Under the pieces are notes generated by a model, which did no database searches, was not told the origin of the DNA, and was given only the letters and a program-made list of their open reading frames with translations. A stretch of 39,192 nt of DNA from a virus, in the IMG/VR virus record IMGVR_UViG_3300037071_002924, positions 1 to 39,192 of that record; one strand, 5' to 3'. Both the position numbers and the translations under genes were made by a program. Within the stretch, counting starts at the first letter, position 1; each line of letters begins with the position of its first letter. This document shows, one piece after another, positions 32,420-39,188 of this stretch.

Positions 32420-32812
32420 ATGAGTTACGCGGCGACGATTCAGCAGTTGAAGAAAGAAATCAGTCTGCGGCAGGCGGCGATTAGCGCGATCGAAGCGGCG
32501 ATCGGATCGACGGAGCCAGCGCCAACCCGAGCGCCGAAAGCCACGCATCGAAAACGGTATCTCCGCAAAGGGAAGCCGGTTGCACGCCAAGCCAAACCCG
32601 AGCGCACCGCGAAGCGCACGCGGCCGGCGAAGGTGCAGGACGATGATATTTTGCGCACCTTGGAATCGTCGGTGATCGAGGCCGCGAAGTTACTCGGGGT
32701 GAGCTCGCAGACGATCTACAAGCGGCGCGCGGCCTTGCAACAGGCCACGGAAGCGGCCTCCCATGCGAGCCGTGACGGGGACCGCGCGACGGACGACTTC
32801 CGCGTAGACTGA
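32420..32812 (+). CDS. helix-turn-helix protein, 130 aa
   Basis: The ATG at 32420 has GGAGG upstream. An N-terminal helix (IQQLKKEISLRQAAISAIEA) leads to a basic linker, then DILRTLESSVIEAAKLLGVS followed by SQTIYKRRAAL, a helix-turn-helix like those in phage and transposon regulators. It is the last gene before the 490-bp control region and could regulate the promoter there. Confidence 0.65.
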   Translation: MSYAATIQQLKKEISLRQAAISAIEAAIGSTEPAPTRAPKATHRKRYLRKGKPVARQAKPERTAKRTRPAKVQDDDILRTLESSVIEAAKLLGVSSQTIYKRRAALQQATEAASHASRDGDRATDDFRVD

Positions 32813-32977
32813 ATCTGATCGGCGCGAGATTATTATGTCTTGCGGGTAACGGGGAGAGGGAACTCGATCGACCCACGCGATCGCAGGTGTTGAGCATTTG
32901 TGACGTGAAGGGGAGCATTGAAAACGCTCACGACCGGGCGCTGAACGTTGCGCTAAGCTCCGGGCCGGAACGAGATA

Positions 32978-33014
32978 CGATCGAGATTGCTCTCCCCCCG
33001 ATCGCTGTTTTTTT
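32978..33014 (+). terminator. possible rho-independent terminator
   Basis: CGATCG (32978-32983) pairs with CGATCG (32999-33004) across a 15-nt loop, followed by CTG and seven T (33008-33014). The stem is short, so strength is uncertain. It lies 165 bp after the HTH gene and before the next promoter candidates. Confidence 0.4.
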
Positions 33015-33031
33015 CTATCGTGCAAGTTTGC

Positions 33032-33063
33032 TTGACACCCTCTCACGCGCGGGCGTAGTGTCA
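33032..33063 (+). promoter_or_regulatory. promoter candidate within an inverted repeat
   Basis: TTGACA (33032-33037), 18 nt, then TAGTGT (33056-33061). An inverted repeat TGACAC (33033-33038) / GTGTCA (33058-33063) spans both boxes, a plausible operator. The -10 is weak, so this is tentative. The gene it would serve is the replication initiator 240 bp downstream. Confidence 0.35.
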
Positions 33064-33213
33064 GAATTTCGTCCCTGCACGACCTGGCCGCATGGCCGTC
33101 CCTGCACTACCGCCCCCTAGAGTCATTGGGCGTCAGACGCCCCGTTCAGGTATTCCCCGTGTGTTCCTAAATCGCCGGTTGTTCAAAAGTGAACAGCCTT
33201 TCTGTTTTTGGCT
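33064..33213. other. non-coding region with two palindromes
   Basis: No gene is supported here. Two symmetric elements are visible: GGGCGTC-A-GACGCCC near 33127-33141 and TGTTCA-AAAG-TGAACA at 33180-33195. A direct repeat CGTCCCTGCAC occurs near 33070 and 33102. GC content drops towards 33213, in keeping with a control region. Confidence 0.4.
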
Positions 33214-33295
33214 CATTACAGTAACGGGCTTGACTCCCTCCCCTCTTTTCGGCTTGACTTGTAATGAAAAATCATTACAGTAATGCCGGGTAATC
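33214..33295 (+). promoter_or_regulatory. initiator-gene control region with inverted GTAAYG pairs
   Basis: CATTAC-A-GTAACG (33214-33226) and CATTAC-A-GTAATG (33273-33285) are the same inverted pair. Extra GTAATG (33261-33266) and GTAATC (33290-33295) flank the second, forming a GTAATGA-N4-TCATTAC palindrome. Two GGCTTGACT copies lie between. TTGACT near 33254 with TACAGT 16 nt later is a possible promoter. The same hexamer builds the iteron array in the gene that follows. Confidence 0.55.
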
Positions 33296-33304
33296 GGACG
33301 GCCC

Positions 33305-34219
33305 ATGTATAACAAGTTGTTCAGTAAAATCCTCGACTCATCGGTCTGGTTAGAGCCCACCGCTACAAGAATAGTTTGGATGACGTTTCTGGCCGTGATG
33401 GACGAGGCGGGCTTTGCTCAGTTCGCGTCGGTCGCCAACGTCGCCCATCGGGCGCGCGTGAGCCTGGATGAAGCCAAAGAAGCCGTCGGCAACCTCGAAG
33501 CGCCCGACGAAAATTCCTCCGATCCGGAGTTTGAGGGACGGAGAATCGAGCGCGTGCAGGGCGGCTGGATGGTGCTTAACGCTGGTAAATACAAGGACTT
33601 AGTGACGCGTGCTGAAATGCAGCGATTGAATCGTATCCGGGTGCAACGGTTCCGTGAGAAGAAGAAGAATGGTAATGGTAGTGTAATGGAGGGTAATGGT
33701 AGTGTAATGGATGGTAATGATGATGTAACGGACGGTAACGCGCCTGTAATGAATGGTAACGCGAAACAGGCGTTTGGTAATGGATCGGTAATGCAATCAG
33801 ACACAGACATAAATACAGAAGCAAGATCAGACACACAGGTGATCGGAGAGAGATCTGCGATCAAAGAAAAACAAGACCTGAGACAGAAGCACCTTTCGTC
33901 CGCTGACGCGGACTTTGCAACGTTTTGCACGGCCTATCCGGCCTCTCGACGGATTACGGGCAAGAAAGGCCGGACCGCCTTCCAGTCGGCGGTCTTGGGA
34001 AAAAACGGCACACACTTCGCGATGATGCTGGAGGCGTTAGAGCAACAGAAGCGCTCTGAGCAATGGCAAACCACGAAACTGATTCCGCTGATGACGACGT
34101 GGCTGAGTCAAGAACGCTGGAATCAAGTGCTTCCTGAACCCGCCAAATTCGGCACCCATCCACGGACGGCCGGCAATCAAGCCGCGCTTGAACGCTTCGC
34201 CAAAGGCGGGCGGTCGTGA
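33305..34219 (+). CDS. phage replication initiator (lambda O-like organisation)
   Basis: A 304-residue protein. Residues 1-100 form a winged-helix domain (MYNKLFSKILDSSVWLEPTA, ANVAHRARVSLDEAKEAVGN, EGRRIERVQGGWMVLNAGKY) seen in phage replisome organisers. Residues 101-120 are basic. Residues 120-165 are a seven-residue repeat (GNGSVME, GNGSVMD, GNDDVTD and so on), which is the coding face of the iteron array. A polar AT-richer stretch follows. Residues 195-285 form the C-terminal domain (FCTAYPASRRITGKKGRTAF, TKLIPLMTTWLSQERW). Origin inside initiator gene plus a loader gene next door is the lambda O/P plan. Confidence 0.7.
   Translation: MYNKLFSKILDSSVWLEPTATRIVWMTFLAVMDEAGFAQFASVANVAHRARVSLDEAKEAVGNLEAPDENSSDPEFEGRRIERVQGGWMVLNAGKYKDLVTRAEMQRLNRIRVQRFREKKKNGNGSVMEGNGSVMDGNDDVTDGNAPVMNGNAKQAFGNGSVMQSDTDINTEARSDTQVIGERSAIKEKQDLRQKHLSSADADFATFCTAYPASRRITGKKGRTAFQSAVLGKNGTHFAMMLEALEQQKRSEQWQTTKLIPLMTTWLSQERWNQVLPEPAKFGTHPRTAGNQAALERFAKGGRS
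33672..33793 (+). repeat. helically phased iteron array, probable replication origin
   Basis: GTAAYG begins at 33672, 33683, 33693, 33704, 33714, 33725, 33735, 33746, 33756, 33777 and 33788. Steps alternate 11 and 10 bp, with one empty slot near 33767. The mean is 10.5 bp, one turn of B-DNA, so all copies face the same side. An AT-richer tract (33795-33880) follows, as beside the lambda origin. The array also encodes an in-frame 7-residue protein repeat. Confidence 0.75.
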
Positions 34220-34710
34220 CTCCCGCCGATAAACCTCGTCTCGCGAGGATTCTCGCCGTCCTAGGCGATTACTTTGCGGAACCCATCTCTGACTTGCGCG
34301 CCGAAGCGTATTTCTTGGCGCTGGCCGATTTACCCATCGAGCAGATCGAACGCGGCGCCGCGCTCGCGCTCAAAGAGTCGAAGTTTTTTCCGCGTGCCGC
34401 CGAATTGCGCGAATTACTCCTGGGGTCGGCCACGGACGAAGCGGAACTCGCGTGGATGCAGTTATTGCAGGAGGTTCGTCGTGTCGGGTATTACCGGACG
34501 CCGGTGCTGCCCGAAGAAACGCTTGCGGTCGTGAATGGGTTGTGGGGCAGTTGGCAGACTGCGTGTCAGACCATGCCCGGCGAAGGCCAGGAATTACTGA
34601 ATTGGGCCAAAGCGTTCAAGCAAACCTATCTCGCCCGGCACGCCGCACTGACGAGACGCGCGTTACCGATCGACCAACCCCGACTCTTAATCGACAGCGA
34701 CGATGAGTGA
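34216..34710 (+). CDS. helicase-loader-like protein (P / G39P type)
   Basis: A 164-residue helical protein, GTG start overlapping the initiator stop by GTGA. Residues 20-65 (DLRAEAYFLALADLPIEQIE then ALKESKFFPRAAELREL) match the N-terminal pattern of phage helicase loaders and helicase-binding proteins such as G39P and lambda-P-type partners. The C-terminal half includes WGSWQTACQTMPGEGQ. It would bring host DnaB to the origin opened by the upstream initiator. Confidence 0.6.
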   Translation: MTPADKPRLARILAVLGDYFAEPISDLRAEAYFLALADLPIEQIERGAALALKESKFFPRAAELRELLLGSATDEAELAWMQLLQEVRRVGYYRTPVLPEETLAVVNGLWGSWQTACQTMPGEGQELLNWAKAFKQTYLARHAALTRRALPIDQPRLLIDSDDE

Positions 34711-35008
34711 CTTCGCGATCTCCACCGCTGATATCGAACGCGGCATTGTGCGCCGACTGAACGACTACACCAACCGGGAACGGCCCCAACTCAGCGCGAC
34801 GGGCACCGACAACTGCGTCTGGTGTGGCTTGCGGGCGCGTCATGGCCCAAATCTCTGTAGCGAGTGTCAGTCGTATCATCGGCGGTTGTTGGAGAAATAT
34901 CCCGACGAAGCACGACGGGCACCTGTGGCTCGAGCCACGGAAACAGCGCCGATGACGCGGTTAGCGCGGAGCACCCCGCCCTGGATGCCCTTCAAGGAAC
35001 CCGCATGA
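34703..35008 (+). CDS. zinc-finger protein, 101 aa
   Basis: Residues 38-41 CVWC and 53-56 CSEC, with a nearby His-rich turn (RARHGPNLCSECQSYHRRLL), form a zinc finger. The C-terminus is disordered. It overlaps the loader gene by 8 nt and the next gene by ATGA. It probably binds DNA or a replication protein; this is inferred from context. Confidence 0.55.
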   Translation: MSDFAISTADIERGIVRRLNDYTNRERPQLSATGTDNCVWCGLRARHGPNLCSECQSYHRRLLEKYPDEARRAPVARATETAPMTRLARSTPPWMPFKEPA

Positions 35009-35145
35009 GCTACGACGACAACCAAAACAACGCCGTGCTATTGAAGTGTAGTTTGTGCGGCAAAGCGTTCTATGCGACTCACGCCGATGCGACTCAGAAG
35101 GGTTGGGTGTGCCTGAAATGCCGCTCGCTTACGCCGACTTCCTGA
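35005..35145 (+). CDS. zinc-ribbon miniprotein, 46 aa
   Basis: ATG at 35005 overlaps the previous TGA. The product MSYDDNQNNAVLLKCSLCGK continues to a second CLKC pair, so it is a complete small zinc ribbon. It ends 28 nt inside the helicase gene, suggesting coupled translation. The frame is open further upstream but only as a shadow of the preceding gene. Confidence 0.55.
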   Translation: MSYDDNQNNAVLLKCSLCGKAFYATHADATQKGWVCLKCRSLTPTS

Positions 35146-36434
35146 ACTCCAAAAAGCGGGAGCAGTCGGGCATCGGGCCGATTGACGCGCCGATCGCGCC
35201 GGAACTCTACGAGTGGCAAGCGGCGATCACGCGCTGGGCTGTGCGGAAAGGCCGGGCCGCGTTGTTCGAGGATTGCGGGTTGGGGAAAACGTTTCAACAG
35301 ATCGCGTGGTTGAAGGCGCTGAACGTGCCGGCGATCATCCTCGCGCCTCTCTGTGTCGCGGAACAGACCGTCGCGGAAGGCGCGAAACTCGGCGTGCCGA
35401 TTACCTACGCGCACGATGAATCGGACATCCGCACGCCGATCACGATCACGAACTACGAACGGCTCGATCGGTTCGATGTGGATCGGTTCGAGGCCGTCGT
35501 GCTCGATGAAAGTTCCATACTCAAAAACTTCGAGGGGAAAATCCGGACGGCCGTGATCGACCGCTTCGCCCGCACGCGCTACCGGCTCTGTTGCACGGCC
35601 ACACCCTCGCCGAATGACATCGCGGAACTCGCGAACCATGCGGAATTTCTCGGCCTGATGACGCGGGCGGAATTTCTCGCGACGTGGTTCGTGAAAGTCG
35701 ATGAAGGGCACCGGACCACGGATCATCACGGCTGGCGCATGAAAGGGCACGCCGTGACGCCGTTCTATCGCTGGATGGCGTCGTGGGCGATTGCGTTGCG
35801 GCAACCGAGCGATATCGGGTTCGATGATGATCGGTTTTTGCTCCCGCCGTTGACGTTCCATGAAGTCGTGACGGACGGCTACACGCAAACGGACGCGCTG
35901 TTTCCGGAACTCGGGCTCTACGGCCTCAGTGGGCGGTTGCGGGCCCGACGCGGCTCGCTGGACGCGCGTGTCGCGGCGGCCGTGCGCTTAACGGAACGGG
36001 GCGGCCAATGGATGCTCTGGTGTGGCTTGAATCCGGAAAGTGAAGCCTTGGCCGCGGCGATTCCCGATGCGGTGGAAGTGACCGGATCGGATGCGTATGC
36101 CGACAAAGTGGGCGCGGTGCAAAAGTTTCTCAGTGGGGAGACGCGCGTGCTCGTGAGTAAGGCGCGGATTCTCGGGTATGGGTTGAATCTGCAATGCTGC
36201 CATCAAATGGCGTTTGTCGGGATCGGGGATTCGTTCGAGCAGTATTACCAGGCCGTGCGCCGCTGCTGGCGCTATGGGCAACAGCATCCGGTGGAGGCTT
36301 ACATCATCGTGAGCGATGCCGAGCGCGGGATTGTGGCGAATGTGCAACGCAAAGAGGCGCGACACAACGACCTGAGCCAGACCCTGTTGGAACACATGCG
36401 CGATTTTGAAAGGCGAGAGGTGATTGCGTGCTAG
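35118..36434 (+). CDS. SNF2-type superfamily 2 helicase
   Basis: A 438-residue protein starting MPLAYADFLNSKKREQSGIG. Motif I is EDCGLGKT (51-58), motif Ia includes ILAPLCV (74-80), motif II is VVLDESS (127-133), and motif III is TATPSPND (160-167). Motifs V-VI are LGYGLNLQ and QAVRRCWRYGQ near the end. This is a compact phage SNF2-like helicase, a translocase that works on DNA in replication, repair or remodelling. It overlaps the methyltransferase gene by 7 nt. Confidence 0.8.
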   Translation: MPLAYADFLNSKKREQSGIGPIDAPIAPELYEWQAAITRWAVRKGRAALFEDCGLGKTFQQIAWLKALNVPAIILAPLCVAEQTVAEGAKLGVPITYAHDESDIRTPITITNYERLDRFDVDRFEAVVLDESSILKNFEGKIRTAVIDRFARTRYRLCCTATPSPNDIAELANHAEFLGLMTRAEFLATWFVKVDEGHRTTDHHGWRMKGHAVTPFYRWMASWAIALRQPSDIGFDDDRFLLPPLTFHEVVTDGYTQTDALFPELGLYGLSGRLRARRGSLDARVAAAVRLTERGGQWMLWCGLNPESEALAAAIPDAVEVTGSDAYADKVGAVQKFLSGETRVLVSKARILGYGLNLQCCHQMAFVGIGDSFEQYYQAVRRCWRYGQQHPVEAYIIVSDAERGIVANVQRKEARHNDLSQTLLEHMRDFERREVIAC

Positions 36435-37315
36435 GTGACGTTTATCGCGGCGACGATTGGACGCTGATTCACGGCGACTCGTGCGAAGAACTCCCGAAGC
36501 ACGTTGCGGACAACTCGGTCGATCTCAGTTGCTATAGCCCACCCTTCCTCTCGCTTTTTACGTATACCGCGTCCGAGCGCGACATCGGGAATTGTTCGAC
36601 GCGGGAAGAATTCTTCGCCCATATGAAATTCGTGATTCTCGAACTGTTGCGCGTCACGAAGCCGGGCCGGAATACCTGTTGCCACATCGCGCAGGTGACG
36701 AGCACGAAAAGCACGCACGGCGTGATTGGCTTGATCGATTTGCGCGGCATGATGGTGCAGGCCTTTCTCGAGTGCGGCTGGATCTACCACGGCGATATCT
36801 GTATCGACAAAGATCCCCAGGCGCAAGCGATCCGCACGCACTCGAAAGCGTTGCTGTTCGTGCAGTTGAAAAAAGACAGCTCGTGGTTGCGGCCGGCGCT
36901 GGCGGATTACATCCTCGTGTTTCGGAAACCGGGGGAGAACCTCGTGCCGATTCATCCCGACTTGACGAACAACGAATGGATCGAATGGGCGCGGCCGATC
37001 TGGTATGGCATTTCGGAAACCGACACGCTGAACGTCGCGGAAGCGCGCGACAGTGACGACACGCGGCATATCTGCCCGCTCCAACTCGGCACGATCGAAC
37101 GGTGCATCCGACTGTGGAGCAATCCCGGCGAACTTGTGCTGAGTCCGTTTGGCGGGATCGGATCGGAAGGCTATCAGGCGGTGCTCTCGGGTCGGCGCTA
37201 CTTCGGCGTGGAACTGAAAGACACCTACGCGCAGACGGCCGTCAAGAATTTGCAGAATGCCGAGCGGCTGAAAACCCAAGGCACGTTGTTCGCGGAACCG
37301 GAGCCGGTCGCATGA
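36428..37315 (+). CDS. DNA methyltransferase, amino-group type (beta order)
   Basis: A 295-residue protein from GTG at 36428. Motif IV is SPPF (37-40), preceded by VDLSCY. Motif I is FGGIGSEG (241-248), and ELKDTYAQTAVKNL follows. Motif IV before motif I is the beta-class order. SPPF favours N4-cytosine or N6-adenine methylation, which cannot be decided here. No cognate restriction enzyme is seen, so protection from host restriction is the likely purpose. Confidence 0.75.
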   Translation: MLGDVYRGDDWTLIHGDSCEELPKHVADNSVDLSCYSPPFLSLFTYTASERDIGNCSTREEFFAHMKFVILELLRVTKPGRNTCCHIAQVTSTKSTHGVIGLIDLRGMMVQAFLECGWIYHGDICIDKDPQAQAIRTHSKALLFVQLKKDSSWLRPALADYILVFRKPGENLVPIHPDLTNNEWIEWARPIWYGISETDTLNVAEARDSDDTRHICPLQLGTIERCIRLWSNPGELVLSPFGGIGSEGYQAVLSGRRYFGVELKDTYAQTAVKNLQNAERLKTQGTLFAEPEPVA

Positions 37316-37710
37316 CGGCCGATCCACGAGACGCGCTGATCGCGCAGCTCCAGCAGGAGCGGGACACGCTCCGATCCGAATTGCAGATGGCCTACGGCAC
37401 GATCACGGCACGCGGGGAAGCCTACGACATCGCCGACCGGCTGTATCAAGAGGCCGAAACTGAAAACAGGCAGTTAGAGCAGCGGGTGATCGCGCTCACC
37501 CTCGAACTCGAAAGTGAAAAGAACTTGAAAATGCAAAGTGATCCGAAAACTTCGGCGCGCGTGGGAGAGCAGCCGTCGAGTGCACATGGGGATCTACCGC
37601 AGCGAGCAACAGGCCCGACCGAACGCCTGTATCACGAGATCGCGTGTCCGTCGTTGACGAAGCGCGGCCCCTGCACCTGCACGCCGGTGATCGTGGTGGA
37701 CGGCAAATGA
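37312..37710 (+). CDS. coiled-coil protein with C-terminal Cys pair, 132 aa
   Basis: ATG at 37312 overlaps the methyltransferase stop. Residues 8-75 are coiled coil (LIAQLQQERDTLRSELQMAY, ENRQLEQRVIALTLELESEK). The end carries CPSL, then GPCTCTPVIV. It contains a 30-bp tract (37472-37501) repeated exactly in a later gene. No function is known. Confidence 0.5.
   Translation: MTADPRDALIAQLQQERDTLRSELQMAYGTITARGEAYDIADRLYQEAETENRQLEQRVIALTLELESEKNLKMQSDPKTSARVGEQPSSAHGDLPQRATGPTERLYHEIACPSLTKRGPCTCTPVIVVDGK
37472..37501 (+). repeat. 30-bp direct repeat, copy 1
   Basis: This tract encodes LEQRVIALT and is identical to 38274-38303 in a different gene 800 bp away. Both lie in the same reading frame. 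Confidence 0.8.
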
Positions 37711-38120
37711 GTTTCCACGTTCCCGAAGGCGGGCGCGATACGACGCATCCGACACTCGGCACCACGACGGCCGATGGTAACAACGGTGCGTTCTCGGTCG
37801 CGTCACCAGAGCCAGGTTGGGTGCTCGCACTGATTTGCTCCGACTGTTCCGATCCGACGTTCGCGGAAAACGAAAAGTGGGAACACGTCAGCGTCCATGC
37901 GTGGAAAGGGCACGACGGCCCGACGTTGAAACTGCGGACGCCGACGTGGAAGGAAATGGCCTTCGTGAAGGATCTCTGTTGGGACGATGAGGACGTGGTG
38001 ATGCAACTCCATCCGCGCCGCAGCGAATACGTCAACCAGCATCCGCACGTCTTGCATCTCTGGCGGCCGTTGTTCACGGCGATCCCGGAACCGCCGAGTC
38101 ACTACGTGGGGATCAAGTGA
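37707..38120 (+). CDS. DUF7694-like phage protein
   Basis: A 137-residue protein, start MSFHVPEGGRDTTHPTLGTT. The second half, WKEMAFVKDLCWDDEDVVMQ followed by HPHVLHLWRP, matches a small domain common in phage early proteins of unknown function (DUF7694 pattern). One CSDC pair lies near residue 45. It overlaps both neighbours by 4 nt. Confidence 0.6.
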   Translation: MSFHVPEGGRDTTHPTLGTTTADGNNGAFSVASPEPGWVLALICSDCSDPTFAENEKWEHVSVHAWKGHDGPTLKLRTPTWKEMAFVKDLCWDDEDVVMQLHPRRSEYVNQHPHVLHLWRPLFTAIPEPPSHYVGIK

Positions 38121-38521
38121 GCCCGTTAGCCGCGAAGCTTGTCGATCTGATTGCGAATGGCGTCACGCGCAAGCGGTGGATCTACTGGCCCCCAGGTCCG
38201 ATGCTTGGGCAGGTGTTTGATCGGGAGCAATGCGCGAAGGACGTTGACGAACTCGTCACAGCAGAACTTGGAAAGTTAGAGCAGCGGGTGATCGCGCTCA
38301 CCCCTCCGCCCGCGTTGCTGAAACAACTCGGGGAGCAGATTCAAGACTTGCGACGGATGCGGTTCTTTCGGTGCTCGACCAACGGTTGCAAGACGGACGC
38401 GCCGACGTGCGAAGCCTGTCTGTTTCTCGCCGGGTTGACGAACACGCTCGAACAATTCGCCGCGCTGGACGCGACGAAGGCCCCCCATGACGGAGACACG
38501 CGCCAAAAAGTTTCGGGATAG
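38117..38521 (+). CDS. Cys-containing hypothetical protein, 134 aa
   Basis: GTG start at 38117. The first part resembles a domain of unknown role (WIYWPPGPMLGQVFDREQCA). Then comes KLEQRVIALT from the 30-bp repeat, and a Cys cluster (CSTNGCKTDAPTCEACLF) likely to bind zinc. It may derive in part from recombination with the coiled-coil gene through the shared repeat. Confidence 0.5.
   Translation: MSPLAAKLVDLIANGVTRKRWIYWPPGPMLGQVFDREQCAKDVDELVTAELGKLEQRVIALTPPPALLKQLGEQIQDLRRMRFFRCSTNGCKTDAPTCEACLFLAGLTNTLEQFAALDATKAPHDGDTRQKVSG
38274..38303 (+). repeat. 30-bp direct repeat, copy 2
   Basis: Identical to 37472-37501 and read in the same frame. Divergence begins at once on both sides. Confidence 0.8.
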
Positions 38522-38675
38522 TGAGCTGGACGGCTTCACGCCAGGTGAACAGCGGGGCATTCGGCGGGAGGCCCGACGCTTGCGGTTTACGCGCGGCGTC
38601 TGGCGCCGGCAGTTGCGGGCGTCTTGGCGCGGCGTCGTTGCGCGCGTATCCGGGCATAGGCTCGATACCCAGTGA
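38487..38675 (+). CDS. small basic protein, 62 aa, uncertain
   Basis: It begins MTETRAKKFRDSELDGFTPG and is very Arg-rich with helices. It overlaps the previous gene by 35 nt and the opposite-strand zinc gene by 89 nt. Both overlaps lower confidence. If real it ends the rightward operon. Confidence 0.35.
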   Translation: MTETRAKKFRDSELDGFTPGEQRGIRREARRLRFTRGVWRRQLRASWRGVVARVSGHRLDTQ

Positions 38676-39021
38676 CGCACACCTCACAGCGGCAATCGTG
38701 ATTGCGATAGCAGTTCGCCCCATGCTTCCACGGCCCGGCTGTCGTGACCTGGGCTTTGCCGGCCAGTCGGTGCTCGAGCGCGGCGATCCGGGCTTCCAGG
38801 GCCGATACCCCCAGAACCGCCACAGATGCCCCAGGAACGACGATCGGTTCTGGGGTAGGCTCAGGGATGGCTGGTTGGCCGTTCGTCGTTCTGGGGTGCG
38901 TTCTGGCCCATTGGGCGTGCCGGCAGGCTGGCGAGCAGAACCGGGACCACGGCCGGAGGGCGGGATAGGGCTCGTGACAGGTCTCGCACAGGCGTTCAGT
39001 CGGGGTCAGGGGTTCAGTCAT
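38587..39021 (-). CDS. two-site zinc-binding protein, leftward
   Basis: A 144-residue protein. Residues 12-35 form a zinc ribbon (CETCHEPYPALRPWSRFCSP with a following CRHAQW). A Pro-rich linker and a short coiled coil follow. Residues 95-130 form a second Cys/His module (WKHGANCYRNHDCRCEVC) with an Arg-rich tail, a pattern common in phage and actinobacterial small proteins. It is the only leftward gene at this end and lies beside the 10-bp repeats, which may regulate it. Confidence 0.6.
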   Translation of the reverse strand: MTEPLTPTERLCETCHEPYPALRPWSRFCSPACRHAQWARTHPRTTNGQPAIPEPTPEPIVVPGASVAVLGVSALEARIAALEHRLAGKAQVTTAGPWKHGANCYRNHDCRCEVCVTGYRAYARIRAQRRRAKTPATAGARRRA

Positions 39022-39049
39022 GCCGGGACGCTAGCACGGATGCGTCGTC

Positions 39050-39188
39050 AACGCAATGCAACGCAATGCGGCCCTAGCACTAACGCGTTAGCAACGCAAG
39101 CGCAATGCGTGACCATGGAGAATCGTGCCAAGAAAACGCTCGTCCCCCTGATTGAACGATTCGTTGATAACGCAATACAACGCAAGTG
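39050..39188. repeat. AACGCAATRC decamer cluster with CTAACGCGTTAG palindrome
   Basis: AACGCAATGC stands in tandem at 39050-39059 and 39060-39069. Related copies are at 39093-39099, 39101-39109, 39169-39178 and 39179-39188. The tandem pairs are 10 bp apart. A perfect 12-bp palindrome CTAACGCGTTAG lies at 39080-39091. This could be an operator set, a second origin-like element or a packaging site. It continues to the edge of the window. Confidence 0.6.

Noticed and set aside
33576-33836. Leftward repeat protein opposite the iteron array
   Set aside because: The repeated Tyr/Thr/Ile pattern is only the reverse reading of the GTAATG array.
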